This document shows positions 52,511 through 60,994 of a stretch of 64,000 nt of DNA, one piece after another. Each line of letters starts with the position of its first letter. Within the stretch, counting starts at the first letter, position 1. The stretch is from an uncultured Acidobacteriia bacterium (GTDB lineage: Bacteria > Acidobacteriota > Terriglobia > Bryobacterales > Bryobacteraceae). A program made the translations under genes and the position numbers. The stretch is from assembly GCA_903907865.1 (NCBI GenBank), contig CAIVPR010000171.1, positions 1-64,000 on the forward strand. The letters are read 5' to 3'. Below the pieces are notes generated by a model. It had not been told where the DNA came from, searched no databases, and saw nothing but the letters and a program-made list of their open reading frames with translations.

Positions 52511-53050
52511 ATGAATAGCGTAATCAGAACTGTCGCAGTTCTCGCAGCAACTGCGTTGACGGCCTGTTCGTCCGGCGGAGACGAATTCCAGTCCATATTG
52601 GTAGACCAGAAGGAATTGGCCATTGTCACCGGCGGAGCACCTCGAAAGGCTCCGGACGCCGCGGCTGACGGTTCGCACGTCGTCCGCTTGCACGCCGCAT
52701 TTGGGGGCTCCCGTAGTTCCTCCCTCAGTCAGCATGCCCGACTCGGGGAATCCGTCCACCGTGTCATCCAAGGCACAGATGGTGCCGTGTTGTTTGCCTA
52801 CGACGTCGCCGTAGTCCGCGGCGATCCCGGAACCTACGTGCTCAAACTGAAACCCGCCGCCCAGCAACCCACCTTCAGCAAGGAGCGAAGCGCTTCGATC
52901 CGCGAGTTCGGCCAGTCGGTTGTGGTCGAACTCATGGAGAATCCCCAAACCGGTGCCAAACTAACGGACGCCTACCGTTTCGTCCAGCCAGTGACATTGG
53001 ACTCCCTCCACCGGGACTTTGTCCGGACTCTGCATTTGCAACTGCATTGA
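52511..53050 (+). CDS. Putative lipoprotein of the sigma-factor operon
   Basis: A 179-residue protein with lipoprotein signal MNSVIRTVAVLAATALTACS (lipobox LTAC). The mature part begins SSGGDEFQSILVDQKELAIV and contains VHRVIQGTDGAVLFAYDVAV with VLKLKPAAQQPTFSKERSAS. No known domain is recognised. It is 2 bases after the putative anti-sigma gene, so it may be a third regulator or a signal-sensing partner at the membrane. Confidence 0.65.
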   Translation: MNSVIRTVAVLAATALTACSSGGDEFQSILVDQKELAIVTGGAPRKAPDAAADGSHVVRLHAAFGGSRSSSLSQHARLGESVHRVIQGTDGAVLFAYDVAVVRGDPGTYVLKLKPAAQQPTFSKERSASIREFGQSVVVELMENPQTGAKLTDAYRFVQPVTLDSLHRDFVRTLHLQLH

Positions 53051-53305
53051 TCCACTCTGCTGCTTCCCCCCCCCCCGAAAGTTAGCCGCCCAGTTGTTTG
53101 AAATCCTCGCCCTGGTTGACGCAGCCGCCCCATTGGCGCGCGCCATGGGATTGAAAGCCCGGCACCATCTTGCGCTGTGCCACAACTTGGCGGAAGTGGC
53201 GGCAAAACATGTGGATCTTTTCACCGACTTGACGGCATAATAGTGCTCCTGGGACGGGCTCATGCGGTACACTCTGGAAGTACCTGCGGGGGAGGTACGA
53301 TCCCG
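53051..53305. other. Intergenic stretch with poly-C tract
   Basis: An 11-base C run lies at 53066-53076, followed by about 160 bases with open frames on both strands (minus frame KIHMFCRHFRQVVAQRKMVP; plus frame LAAQLFEILALVDAAAPLAR). Neither is supported by a start with ribosome site or a known domain. A relic is possible. No clear promoter for the next gene was fixed; TACACT at 53270-53275 is a possible -10. Confidence 0.3.
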
Positions 53306-54001
53306 ATGCCCGCGAACGAGCCAGCAACAAGCTTCCGACCCAGACCAACTGTTTCCGTGATAACGCCCGCCTACAACGCGGCCAAGACCCTGCGCCGCGC
53401 CTGCGAATCGGTGAATGCACAGACCTTCCAAGACTGGGAACATGTCATTGTCGACGACGGCAGCACGGACGGAACACACGGGACGATTATTGATTCGACC
53501 CGGCTGGGCTCCCGCACCGTAATTCGAACCACAAACTCGGGCCAGGGGGCCGCGCTGAACACCGGCATCCGCTATTCCACGGGCCGCTACGTGGCATTTC
53601 TCGACGCCGATGACGAGTTCCTTCCCTTGCACCTCGAGGCCCGCTTCAACACCCTCGAGGGTGCCCCCGACATCGACCTGCTGTGGGGAGGCATCGAATT
53701 GGTCTCCGAGGACGAGGAACAGGCCATGGTACCGGACATGGAGCGCGGTTACGGGCTGATCCACGTAGGGGAATGCGTGGTGCAGGGTACAATCTTTGCC
53801 CGGCGGAAGGTTTGTGAGGCAATTCAGTTCCGCGAGGACCGGCACGTCTGGTATCAGGATTTCGAGTTTGTACGGCAGGCCGGGGAGTTGTTCCGGTGTG
53901 CGCGGTTTGAACAACCAACCTACCGCTACTACCGGGATTCGGGATTGAGCCTTGTGGACCGGGTTAAGCAGGAATGGCAGGCCAAAGCGGCGGTAGTCTA
54001 G
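53306..54001 (+). CDS. Family 2 glycosyltransferase
   Basis: A 231-residue GT-A enzyme. TVSVITPAYNAAKTLRRACE opens the nucleotide site, with HVIVDDGSTDGTH; the DxD-type motif is YVAFLDADDEFLP; RTTNSGQGAALNTGIRYSTG lies between. The C-terminal WYQDFEFVRQAGELF and YRYYRDSGLSLVDRVKQEW are typical of small GT2 enzymes. GGGGGAGG lies 10 bases before ATG 53306. Stand-alone; substrate unknown. Ends before a bidirectional terminator. Confidence 0.85.
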   Translation: MPANEPATSFRPRPTVSVITPAYNAAKTLRRACESVNAQTFQDWEHVIVDDGSTDGTHGTIIDSTRLGSRTVIRTTNSGQGAALNTGIRYSTGRYVAFLDADDEFLPLHLEARFNTLEGAPDIDLLWGGIELVSEDEEQAMVPDMERGYGLIHVGECVVQGTIFARRKVCEAIQFREDRHVWYQDFEFVRQAGELFRCARFEQPTYRYYRDSGLSLVDRVKQEWQAKAAVV

Positions 54002-54092
54002 AAGACGTTCGCCGTATCCACGCGCCCGCCTGTCCTTACCTCGGTTGTAACGTGCAAGAGCGGTCTGGCCCCAGCCTTCATCGGGTAAAACA

Positions 54093-54124
54093 GAAAGGGC
54101 GGACGCTTTCGCGTCCGCCCTTTC
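54093..54124. terminator. Bidirectional intrinsic terminator
   Basis: A perfect 14-bp stem (54093-54106 with 54111-54124) around a TTTC loop, with A-rich and T-rich arm ends, lies between the convergent glycosyltransferase and ahcY genes. It can terminate both. Confidence 0.8.
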
Positions 54125-54142
54125 GCGCAACTCCTGCAGCCG

Positions 54143-55543
54143 TTAGTACCGGTAGTGGTCCGGCTTGTACGGTCCGTCCACCGGCACGCCGATGTACTCG
54201 GACTGTTCCGGCGTCAACACCGTCAGCTTCACGCCGATCTTCTCGAGGTGCAACCGCGCCACTTCCTCGTCCAGCTTCTTCGAGAGGACGTACACGCCCG
54301 GCTTGTAGGTGTCCTTGTTAGCCCACAGGTCGAGCTGCGCGAGCGTCTGGTTCGCGAAGCTGTTCGACATCACGAAGCTCGGGTGGCCCGTCGCGCAACC
54401 GAGGTTGACCAAGCGGCCTTCCGCCAGCACGAAGATCGCGTTGCCGTTCGGGAACGTGTACTTGTCCACCTGCGGCTTGATTTCGAGCCGCACGGCTTCC
54501 GACTGGTTCAGCAGATCCACTTGGATCTCGCTGTCGAAGTGCCCGATGTTGCAGACAATCGCCTGGTCCTTCATCTTGCGCATGTGCTCAAGAGTGATGA
54601 CCGCGACGTTGCCGGTGGTGGTGACGTAGATGTCGCCGCGTCCGAGGGTGTCCTCGACCGTCGTGACTTCATAGCCTTCCATCGCTGCCTGCAGGGCGTT
54701 GATCGGGTCGATTTCAGTGATGATCACGCGTGCGCCGAGGCCGCGCAGCGACTGCGCCGAACCCTTGCCCACGTCGCCATAACCGCAAACCACGCACACC
54801 TTGCCCGCAACCATCACGTCGGTCGCGCGCTTGATGCCGTCAGCCAGCGACTCGCGGCAGCCATACAGGTTGTCGAACTTCGACTTCGTCACCGAGTCGT
54901 TCACGTTGATCGCCGGAATGAGCAGGCTGCCCGATTCCTGCATCTTGTAGAGGCGGTGGACGCCGGTCGTGGTCTCTTCCGAGACGCCGCGCCAGGACTT
55001 CACCACTTCATGCCAACGGCCGGGGGCCTCGGCGTGGACCTTTTTCAACAGGTCCTTGATGACCTGCTCTTCCTTGTTGCCGGACGGGGTGTTGACCCAG
55101 TCGGCACCGTTTTCGAGCTCGTAGCCCTTGTGGATGAAGAGGGTGGCGTCGCCGCCGTCGTCCACGATGAGCTCCGGTCCCAAGCCACCCGGGTGGGTCA
55201 GGGCTTGGTCCGTGCACCACCAGTACTCCTCGAGGGATTCACCCTTCCACGCGAACACCGGGATGCCGGCGGCGGCGATGGCGGCCGCGGCGTGGTCCTG
55301 CGTCGAGAAGATGTTGCAGCTGGCCCAGCGGACGCTGGCACCGAGGTCGACGAGGGTCTCGATGAGCACCGCCGTCTGGATCGTCATGTGGAGCGAGCCG
55401 GAAACCCGGACGCCCGCGAGCGGCTTGGTCGCCGCGTACTTCTGGCGGATCGCCATCAGGCCGGGCATTTCCTTCTCGGCGATGGTGATTTCCTTGCGGC
55501 CCCAGTCGGCGAGGCCCATGTCTGCAACTTTGTAATCGGTCAC
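54143..55543 (-). CDS. ahcY: Adenosylhomocysteinase
   Basis: A 466-residue enzyme. It hydrolyses S-adenosylhomocysteine to adenosine and homocysteine, relieving inhibition of methyltransferases. [20 protein letters not shown] and [20 protein letters not shown] are substrate-site landmarks; the NAD site is [40 protein letters not shown] and [13 protein letters not shown] follow; the C-terminus KPDHYRY is the family ending. The start is GTG 55543 with AAGGAGAA upstream; ATG codons further up lie inside the divergent gene. Divergent from an ArsR/methyltransferase fusion gene with a palindromic operator in the 58-base gap. Confidence 0.96.
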   Translation of the reverse strand: MTDYKVADMGLADWGRKEITIAEKEMPGLMAIRQKYAATKPLAGVRVSGSLHMTIQTAVLIETLVDLGASVRWASCNIFSTQDHAAAAIAAAGIPVFAWKGESLEEYWWCTDQALTHPGGLGPELIVDDGGDATLFIHKGYELENGADWVNTPSGNKEEQVIKDLLKKVHAEAPGRWHEVVKSWRGVSEETTTGVHRLYKMQESGSLLIPAINVNDSVTKSKFDNLYGCRESLADGIKRATDVMVAGKVCVVCGYGDVGKGSAQSLRGLGARVIITEIDPINALQAAMEGYEVTTVEDTLGRGDIYVTTTGNVAVITLEHMRKMKDQAIVCNIGHFDSEIQVDLLNQSEAVRLEIKPQVDKYTFPNGNAIFVLAEGRLVNLGCATGHPSFVMSNSFANQTLAQLDLWANKDTYKPGVYVLSKKLDEEVARLHLEKIGVKLTVLTPEQSEYIGVPVDGPYKPDHYRY

Positions 55544-55572
55544 GTTTCGTTCTCCTTGCATCAAAGAATGCG

Positions 55573-55590
55573 GATATGTTGATATCATAG
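55573..55590. promoter_or_regulatory. Operator overlapping the ahcY -10 box
   Basis: GATAT at 55573-55577 and ATATC at 55582-55586 form an inverted repeat around GTTG. On the minus strand an extended -10 (TGCTATGAT, TATGAT at 55584-55589) overlaps it, so a repressor bound here would block ahcY. Candidate site for the divergent ArsR-type regulator. Confidence 0.55.
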
Positions 55591-55601
55591 CACTAGTCCC
55601 C

Positions 55602-56522
55602 ATGCCAGTGTCCATGATCAAAAGCCTCCGGGCGATGGCCGACCCCAGCCGGCTCCGCATCCTTCTGCTGTTGGAGCGCGAAGAACTGAGCGTGGCTGAG
55701 CTCCAGGAGATCCTCGCGATGGGCCAGAGCCGGATCTCGACCCAGCTAGCGATCTTGAAGCAGACCGGTCTCGTGGAGGATCGCAAGCAGGGCAAGAACA
55801 GCCTGTACCGACTCAAGGACCGCAGACTTCTGGAAACCGTGCGCACCGCCGCGCAGGAACTGGCGGAGTTGGCGACCGACTCGGCGGCGCTCGAACTGGT
55901 ACTGGAAAAGCGCCGCGATAGGGTCCGGGGCTATTTCGACGAACTGGCCGGAAAGTTCGGCAAGAACTATGTGCCGGGGCGCTCGTGGAAGGGCTTGGCC
56001 GAAACGCTGCTGCAGTTGATGCCCCCGCTGGTGGTGGCCGACCTCGGCGCGGGCGAGGGAAGCTTTTCGCAGTTGCTGGCCCAGCGCGCCGAAAAGGTGA
56101 TCGCGGTGGACAATTCGGCCAAGATGGTCGAATTCGGTGCCAAGCTGGCGGCGGAAAATGGCATCGCGAACGTGGATTACCGTCTGGGCGACCTCGAAGC
56201 TCCGCCTATCGAGGCTGGGTCGGTCGATCTAGCGTTCTTCAGCCAGAGTCTGCATCACGCCCCGCATCCGCAGGCCGCAGTCGAGGCTGCATATCGGATC
56301 CTGAAACCCGGCGGTAGGATTGTGGTGCTGGATTTGAAGACCCACACCTTCGAACAAGCACGCGAACTCTATGCCGACACGTGGCTGGGGTTTGCGGAGG
56401 TGGAATTGCGGGCATTCCTTGCGCACGCCGGGTTCACGTCGGTGCGCAGTTGGATCGTGGATCGCGAAACGCAGGCCCCATGGCTGGAGACGATTCTAGC
56501 CATTGGGGAGAAGGCCTTGTGA
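55602..56522 (+). CDS. ArsR-family regulator fused to SAM-methyltransferase domain (SahR-like)
   Basis: A 306-residue two-domain protein. The ArsR winged helix covers residues 1-85 ([60 protein letters not shown]); metal-binding Cys residues of classic ArsR are absent. The second half is a class I methyltransferase: motif [21 protein letters not shown], acidic [26 protein letters not shown] and [20 protein letters not shown]. This fusion is the architecture of SahR, which senses S-adenosylhomocysteine and controls ahcY and methionine genes in Proteobacteria. Divergent from ahcY here, so autoregulation and ahcY repression are inferred. Confidence 0.88.
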   Translation: MPVSMIKSLRAMADPSRLRILLLLEREELSVAELQEILAMGQSRISTQLAILKQTGLVEDRKQGKNSLYRLKDRRLLETVRTAAQELAELATDSAALELVLEKRRDRVRGYFDELAGKFGKNYVPGRSWKGLAETLLQLMPPLVVADLGAGEGSFSQLLAQRAEKVIAVDNSAKMVEFGAKLAAENGIANVDYRLGDLEAPPIEAGSVDLAFFSQSLHHAPHPQAAVEAAYRILKPGGRIVVLDLKTHTFEQARELYADTWLGFAEVELRAFLAHAGFTSVRSWIVDRETQAPWLETILAIGEKAL

Positions 56523-56628
56523 CATTCTACCGCTAGCCTCCTCCCTTCTTGGCGAGGTTGATGAGACTGCAGGTGTTGGGAACAATCGGCCTGGTCGGGA
56601 TGGGCTTGAATTCGTGGCTGCGCTGCCA

Positions 56629-56649
56629 TTGACAAGTGACGATTGTCAA
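56629..56649 (+). promoter_or_regulatory. Palindromic operator of the higBA operon
   Basis: TTGACAA (56629-56635) and TTGTCAA (56643-56649) form a perfect 7-bp inverted repeat with a 7-base spacer. TATAAT at 56658-56663 is the likely -10 and overlaps the higB start codon, so the palindrome covers the -35 region. Typical of HigA autorepression. Confidence 0.65.
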
Positions 56650-56661
56650 CTTACCCTTATA

Positions 56662-56943
56662 ATGGTGATTCGGAGTTTCAAGCATCGGGGCCTGAAACGG
56701 CTTTACGAGAAGGGCGACCGGAGCGGCATCCGACCAGATCTTCTGGATCAGATGGAGCGGATTCTATCGTTGCTGGACTCGGCCAATTCGCCACGGGCAT
56801 TCGACCTCCCCCGGTATCGATTGCACTCGCTGAAGGGGGACATGGACCGCTATTGGTCTGTCACAGTGCGGGCCAACTGGCGCATCATCTTCCGGTTTGA
56901 AGGAGGGGATGCGTTCGATGTGGAACTGATCGACTATCACTAA
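56662..56943 (+). CDS. higB: HigB-type RelE-superfamily mRNA interferase toxin
   Basis: A 93-residue toxin. MVIRSFKHRGLKRLYEKGDR is the usual HigB opening; LPRYRLHSLKGDMDRYWSVT and VRANWRIIFRFEGGDAFDVE then LIDYH carry the RelE/HigB beta-sheet with basic residues of the active site. It cleaves ribosome-associated mRNA. The start could be ATG 56662 or GTG 56665, because the likely -10 box overlaps the ATG. Toxin before antitoxin is the hig gene order. Followed by higA after 13 bases. Confidence 0.92.
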   Translation: MVIRSFKHRGLKRLYEKGDRSGIRPDLLDQMERILSLLDSANSPRAFDLPRYRLHSLKGDMDRYWSVTVRANWRIIFRFEGGDAFDVELIDYH

Positions 56944-56956
56944 GGAGTATTGTGCG

Positions 56957-57259
56957 ATGCCGATGAAGAATCCTGTACACCCGGGGAAGGTTGTCCGGTT
57001 CGATTGCTTGGAGCCCCTAGGCCTCTCCGTGACGGCGGCGGCAAAGGTGCTAGGCGTCACCCGGCAGGCGTTGAACAATGTGGTGAACGGCAAGTCGGCG
57101 ATCAGCCCGGAGATGGCGATCCGGCTGACCAAGGCGTTCGGCAGTACGGAAGAGACTTGGCTGCGCATGCAGATGGCGTACGATCTGGCCGAGGCCCGCA
57201 AGGGGGAGGACAAGATCGATGTCCGGCGGCAGAGTTTGGATGAGTTGCGGGCGGAGTGA
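56957..57259 (+). CDS. higA: HigA-type XRE antitoxin
   Basis: A 100-residue DNA-binding antitoxin. PVHPGKVVRFDCLEPLGLSV is the HigA opening; the HTH is TAAAKVLGVTRQALNNVVNG; SAISPEMAIRLTKAFGSTEE then TWLRMQMAYDLAEAR completes the family core. AAGGAG precedes the ATG. It neutralises HigB and represses the operon, probably at 56629-56649. The frame continues open for 31 codons beyond the TGA (57260-57355). Confidence 0.92.
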   Translation: MPMKNPVHPGKVVRFDCLEPLGLSVTAAAKVLGVTRQALNNVVNGKSAISPEMAIRLTKAFGSTEETWLRMQMAYDLAEARKGEDKIDVRRQSLDELRAE

Positions 57260-57355
57260 GCCCCCAGAACCTACGCGGAGGCACTCAAGAGCCTCAAAAA
57301 TGCCGGGTTCATCTCGATCATCGGCGGCGACCCTCCCGAGGGGTGGTCCAAGTGA
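57260..57355 (+). other. In-frame 31-codon extension after the higA stop
   Basis: Directly after the higA TGA the same frame reads APRTYAEALKSLKNAGF ... GGDPPEGWSK and stops at TGA 57353-57355. The composition is protein-like. It may be a fragment of another gene or a lost extension of higA. Nothing else is seen up to 57469. Confidence 0.3.
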
Positions 57356-57469
57356 AAAGTTACTGGCGGGACAGTTTATAGGCTCGGCCACACCGCCTGA
57401 AGGGCACTATGCAACTGGACTGGGCCATGCTGGGCGATTCGCATCTCCGTCTACAACGTCGGCGACGGC

Positions 57470-57919
57470 TCAGCCCTTTGCCGGGGTGGCCAGCTTGGTC
57501 TTCCGGTACAGATCGCCCATCACAAGTTGGCACCCGATGGAGTCCAGTTGGATGATGTCGTCGCGTGTGGTCAACCCACGGAACGCCCATGAGCCGTCGG
57601 GCTGGCGGAAATGGTGCTCGGCCCGGATCTTGTCCTGCTCTACCAGCACGTAATCGGAGAATGACGGCATGCTGCGGTAGTATCGGAACTTTTCGACCCG
57701 GTCGTAGCGCCGGGTGGATTTGGAAAGTACCTCGACGATGACGACGGCGTCGGTTAGCGTGTGCTCGTCGTCGTCCACATGTCGGGCTGGCTCGCAGAAA
57801 ACGACGACATCGGGGTAGGTCAGCATCCGCGAGGAGGCAGCGGAGACGGAGATCGCTGGCCGCGACGGCGCAGGGCTTGTGCGGCCTAAGTCCGTTCCGC
57901 CCAATACCGCGTCCGGCAC
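57470..57919 (-). pseudogene. N-terminally truncated Uma2-family endonuclease
   Basis: The frame (up to 149 residues) holds the C-terminal two thirds of a Uma2/DUF820 PD-(D/E)xK nuclease: MLTYPDVVVFCEPARHVDDD, AVVIVEVLSKSTRRYDRVEK, FRYYRSMPSFSDYVLVEQDK and IRAEHHFRQPDGSW. The D in YPDVVV and E-x-L in VEVLS are active-site residues of the fold. The usual N-terminal MxxEEYLxxE...RHEYLDGEI part is missing; instead the frame begins inside the end of the VWFA gene (ends 57886). Likely a relic cut by a deletion. Confidence 0.7.
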
Positions 57920-58791
57920 TGCACCGTCAGCCCCTTCCGCTTCGCCGCCACCTTCAGATTCCGGAACTCCGAAATCCGCACCGGCACGGACGACACGTAA
58001 CCCAAGCTGTACTGTCCCCGCAGTTCCTCCTGGATGGTGTCGAAGATGTCCATGATCGACTTTTTCTTCGTCACCTCGAAGTACCCGCCGCCCGTCTCCT
58101 TCGACATCTTCTGCAGGATGCTCCTGCCTTCCGTCCCTCCGAACAGGATCGAGTAGATCATCGTGTCGGCCAGTTGCGCCGAGTTGATCGAATCCTCCAG
58201 CGTCGTGTCGCTGCCGTTTTCCCCGCCGTCGGAGAGGATGATCAGCGCCTTCCGCCCCTGCCGCTTCGCCAAGATGTCCTTCGACGCCGACGCCACGCAG
58301 TCAAACAGCAGCGTACCCCCGCCCGACTGGTGGCGCAATTCGTTCCGCGTCGGGGTGTCGACATAGATCAGCGCCTTCTCCAGCTTGTCGCGCGACGCCG
58401 TCAGATTCTGCGGGAACGTGACGTTCATGTCGAAACGCCCGATGAAGAACTGGTCCTTGTCCTCGCGCAAGACCCGGTCGATGAACCGCAAGCTGGCCGC
58501 CCGCTCGTCAGAAATCACCTTCTCCTGGCTCATGCTGGTGTCGACCAGGATTCCGAGGGTCAAAGGAAGGTCCGTGTCGCGCGAGAAGTACTTGAGCTCC
58601 TGCGAAACGTTGTTCTCGGCGACGGCAAACTCCTCCCTCGCCAAGTCGTGCACCAGCCGCCCCTGCCCGTCGCGCACGGACGCAATCACGCTCACCACCT
58701 TGACGCCGCTGGTGAATACAGGCTCGGCATCCTGCGCCCTCAAATGGGGCACGCAGGATGCCGACAGCAGGAATTCGCGGCGCTTCAGCAT
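57886..58791 (-). CDS. VWFA-domain protein, TIGR03436-like
   Basis: A 301-residue protein with an N-terminal MLKRREFLLSASC signal (RREFL, Tat-like or lipoprotein-like). The von Willebrand A domain starts near 78: PLTLGILVDTSMSQEKVISD, with the MIDAS D84-x-S-x-S88; KALIILSDGGENGSDTTLED carries the later Asp. The N-terminal strand region VKVVSVIASVRDGQGRLVHD followed by EEFAVAENNVSQELKYFSRD is the mark of the acidobacterial VWFA-related family TIGR03436. Export and protein binding are inferred. It starts exactly where the DUF1080 gene ends, so they are in one operon. Confidence 0.85.
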   Translation of the reverse strand: MLKRREFLLSASCVPHLRAQDAEPVFTSGVKVVSVIASVRDGQGRLVHDLAREEFAVAENNVSQELKYFSRDTDLPLTLGILVDTSMSQEKVISDERAASLRFIDRVLREDKDQFFIGRFDMNVTFPQNLTASRDKLEKALIYVDTPTRNELRHQSGGGTLLFDCVASASKDILAKRQGRKALIILSDGGENGSDTTLEDSINSAQLADTMIYSILFGGTEGRSILQKMSKETGGGYFEVTKKKSIMDIFDTIQEELRGQYSLGYVSSVPVRISEFRNLKVAAKRKGLTVQCRTRYWAERT

Positions 58792-59685
58792 CTACTTCAA
58801 CTCGCGGACACGGATGTTCTTGAACCACACCTTGTCGCCGTGGTGCTGCAGGCTGAACTGGCCGGTATGCTTTGCGTTCGCCAATATCTCCGCGATTGCC
58901 GGACCGTTGGCCCAGCGCTTCCGCATCATCGCGACACCCGCCGGATCGTTCAACTCCCCGTCCAGCACCAGCTTGCCGTTGACCCAGTGCTCGAAGTGGC
59001 CGCCCTTCACCACCAGCCGCGCTTGGTTCCACTCGCCAGCCGGATTGGCGGCGTGTTCGCGCGGAGGGATCATCGAATAGAGCGCACCGGTCGTACGGTC
59101 GCCGCCCTTCAGCGCGTCGGGGTGGCGCTTGTCGTCGATCAACTGCATTTCGAACGCCACCGTGTATTCGGCTCCGCGGGCACCTTCCGGGATTGCCGTG
59201 CGCAGGAACGTCGGGTGCAGGTGCTGACCCTGGGTATTTGCCTCGAAGGGCACTTTCTCTGCCGGGTTCATGAACACTGTCGTTTGGATGCGGTACTTGA
59301 GTCCCGTGTTTCCACCTTCCGACACCCGCCAGTCGAAACGGAGGTCGAAATCGCCATACGACTTGGCCGTGATCAGGTCTTCGGCGATGTGGGGCTTGGG
59401 CAGCGTGGTCAGGCAGCCGTCCTCGATGGCCCAGGAGTCGCCCTTGGGGGTTTCGGACGCGGGGTCGCGCCAGCCTTTGAAGGTCTTCCCGTCGAACAGG
59501 AGTTGGAACCCCTCCTTTTTCTCCGCAGGGGAGAGCGTGTTGTCCGCTGCGCTGAGCGCGAACGCGGAGAGTGTCAGAAGCGCAAGAGCCGCCGGACGCG
59601 GCGCCATAGGCAAGAGGAACCACCCGTCCAGCCGGGTCCGGCGGCGTAACTTGCGCGGGGTGTTCAGAAGCGTGAGTGTTTTCAT
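58792..59685 (-). CDS. DUF1080 (3-keto-disaccharide hydrolase-like) exported protein
   Basis: A 297-residue protein with a LamG/GH16-like jelly-roll. EGFQLLFDGKTFKGWRDPAS, FDLRFDWRVSEGGNTGLKYR, AEYTVAFEMQLIDDKRHPDA and LVVKGGHFEHWVNGKLVLDG are the DUF1080 landmarks; WFKNIRVREL closes it. Members act on keto-glucosides or bind glycans. The start is uncertain: ATG 59685 follows the esterase stop by four bases; ATG 59607 gives a cleaner signal peptide (MAPRPAALALLTLSAFALSA). Confidence 0.85.
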   Translation of the reverse strand: MKTLTLLNTPRKLRRRTRLDGWFLLPMAPRPAALALLTLSAFALSAADNTLSPAEKKEGFQLLFDGKTFKGWRDPASETPKGDSWAIEDGCLTTLPKPHIAEDLITAKSYGDFDLRFDWRVSEGGNTGLKYRIQTTVFMNPAEKVPFEANTQGQHLHPTFLRTAIPEGARGAEYTVAFEMQLIDDKRHPDALKGGDRTTGALYSMIPPREHAANPAGEWNQARLVVKGGHFEHWVNGKLVLDGELNDPAGVAMMRKRWANGPAIAEILANAKHTGQFSLQHHGDKVWFKNIRVRELK

Positions 59686-59689
59686 TGGT

Positions 59690-60931
59690 TTACCGGTTGA
59701 ATGAGCGGATGCGCCAGAGCGGCATGGCCTGTTCGGCGGCATCCATTTCGAAAGTTTGCGAAGTCTTGGACGGGTCGTAGCCGCGCCACAGCCAGATGAG
59801 TTCGTCGGCGGCCTCGATCTGCCCGCCTAGCCGCGTGTGCGTGCCGTTGCCGAAGGCGAAGTGGAAATCGTAGCCCTGCCGCTTCAGGGAATTGGCCATC
59901 TGGATGTTCTGCAGGGGCCAACTGCCGTGCTCGTTCTCCAAGTCCTCGGACCCGTCCTGCAGCCACACGCGAATATTGCGCTTCGGCTCCTTGCGGATCT
60001 TGTTCGGGTAGGATTGGCCGCCGTCCAGCGTGTTCGGCTTCCACTGGATGCTGGTGAAGCTGCCGATGCGCGAAACCACGCGCGTGAACTGGTCCGGCAT
60101 CTGCCATGCGGCGTTGAACGCGCAGATCGCGCCCGACGATTCGCCGATGATCCCGCGGCTATAGCCGTCCGCGCGAATGCTGTACTTCGCCCCGATTTCG
60201 GCCAGGATCTCATCCCGCAGGAAGCGTGGATACGTGTCGTCCACGGTGTCATACTCGATACTCCTCATGGCCTTGTCCCCGATCTTGCCGGGCGAAATAA
60301 AGACATGCACCATCACCGGAATCTGCTTCTTGAACGTCAGGTTGTCGATCACGTTCAGGGTGTGCGATTGCGCCTTGCGATCCACGTTCACCTCGCCGTC
60401 CTGCCACACCATGAGCGCGGAGGGAGTGCCCGGCTGGTACCCGGCCGACGTGTAGACCCAGTAGTCGGACTTCATGCCGGCGTAGATCTTGCTGGTGTGA
60501 ACCAGCTTTTCGGTGAGCGTGCCTTGGGGAACGCCGGGATGCTGGTAGGCGTCGGGGGCCCACGCCGGGATATCGGTCTTGCCGCCGAACGGCGCGCCGT
60601 TCACCTCGTAGGCGACATTGTGGGTCCGTCCTACCGCGACCGTCATGTAGGCGAGATAAAGGTCGCCCACTTTTACCATCGGCGGACCGGGCACCTCGTC
60701 GAGCAGGAGCTTGGGCGCGGCAGGCGGCTTCACCGCGACTACCAGGTCCGGGCCGTCTGAGAAGGCGACCACGCCGCGGATCAAGTCCGTGTCCTTGGAG
60801 TTGGCGACGATGGCAGCGCGAAGTTGTTCGGGCGAGGCGGCGGCGCGGGCCAGAGCGATGGGCTGGGGGACCTGCGCGGAAAGCGCTGTGGCGGCGACGG
60901 TGGCGATGACGGAAAGGTGGAGGGAACGCAC
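59690..60931 (-). CDS. Exported esterase, enterochelin-esterase (Fes)-like
   Basis: A 413-residue alpha/beta-hydrolase. The signal peptide MRSLHLSVIATVAATALSAQ is clear. After an N-terminal early-set beta domain (LVVAVKPPAAPKLLLDEV ... HNVAYEVNGAPFGGKTDIPA), the esterase-D-like catalytic domain has SDYWVYTSAGYQPGTPSALM, VFISPGKIGDKAMRSIEYDT, the nucleophile elbow GIIGESSGAICAFNAAW near residue 265, and C-terminal FHFAFGNGTHTRLGGQIEAA with the His. It probably hydrolyses ester-linked sugars or aromatic esters in the periplasm. First gene of a run with DUF1080 and VWFA. Confidence 0.85.
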   Translation of the reverse strand: MRSLHLSVIATVAATALSAQVPQPIALARAAASPEQLRAAIVANSKDTDLIRGVVAFSDGPDLVVAVKPPAAPKLLLDEVPGPPMVKVGDLYLAYMTVAVGRTHNVAYEVNGAPFGGKTDIPAWAPDAYQHPGVPQGTLTEKLVHTSKIYAGMKSDYWVYTSAGYQPGTPSALMVWQDGEVNVDRKAQSHTLNVIDNLTFKKQIPVMVHVFISPGKIGDKAMRSIEYDTVDDTYPRFLRDEILAEIGAKYSIRADGYSRGIIGESSGAICAFNAAWQMPDQFTRVVSRIGSFTSIQWKPNTLDGGQSYPNKIRKEPKRNIRVWLQDGSEDLENEHGSWPLQNIQMANSLKRQGYDFHFAFGNGTHTRLGGQIEAADELIWLWRGYDPSKTSQTFEMDAAEQAMPLWRIRSFNR

Positions 60932-60994
60932 CTAGCCAGTATATTTTGTCGGGCGATGCGGTGGGTGCCGAATTCGTGGCGGTATATTGGTGGT

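Noticed and set aside
53066-53240. Small gene on either strand of the 53 kb gap
   Set aside because: Both strands have open frames but no ribosome site, no domain and a poly-C tract at the edge; left as unexplained intergenic sequence.
55544-55601. S-adenosylhomocysteine riboswitch before ahcY
   Set aside because: Only 58 bases separate the divergent genes, with no room for the fold; the protein regulator explains control.
56629-56663. TTGACA as -35 with TATAAT as -10 for higB
   Set aside because: The spacing is 23 bases, too long for sigma-70; TTGACAA is better read as an operator half-site.
57877-59649. Plus-strand frame of 590 codons
   Set aside because: Antisense to the VWFA and DUF1080 genes, which have clear domains and starts.
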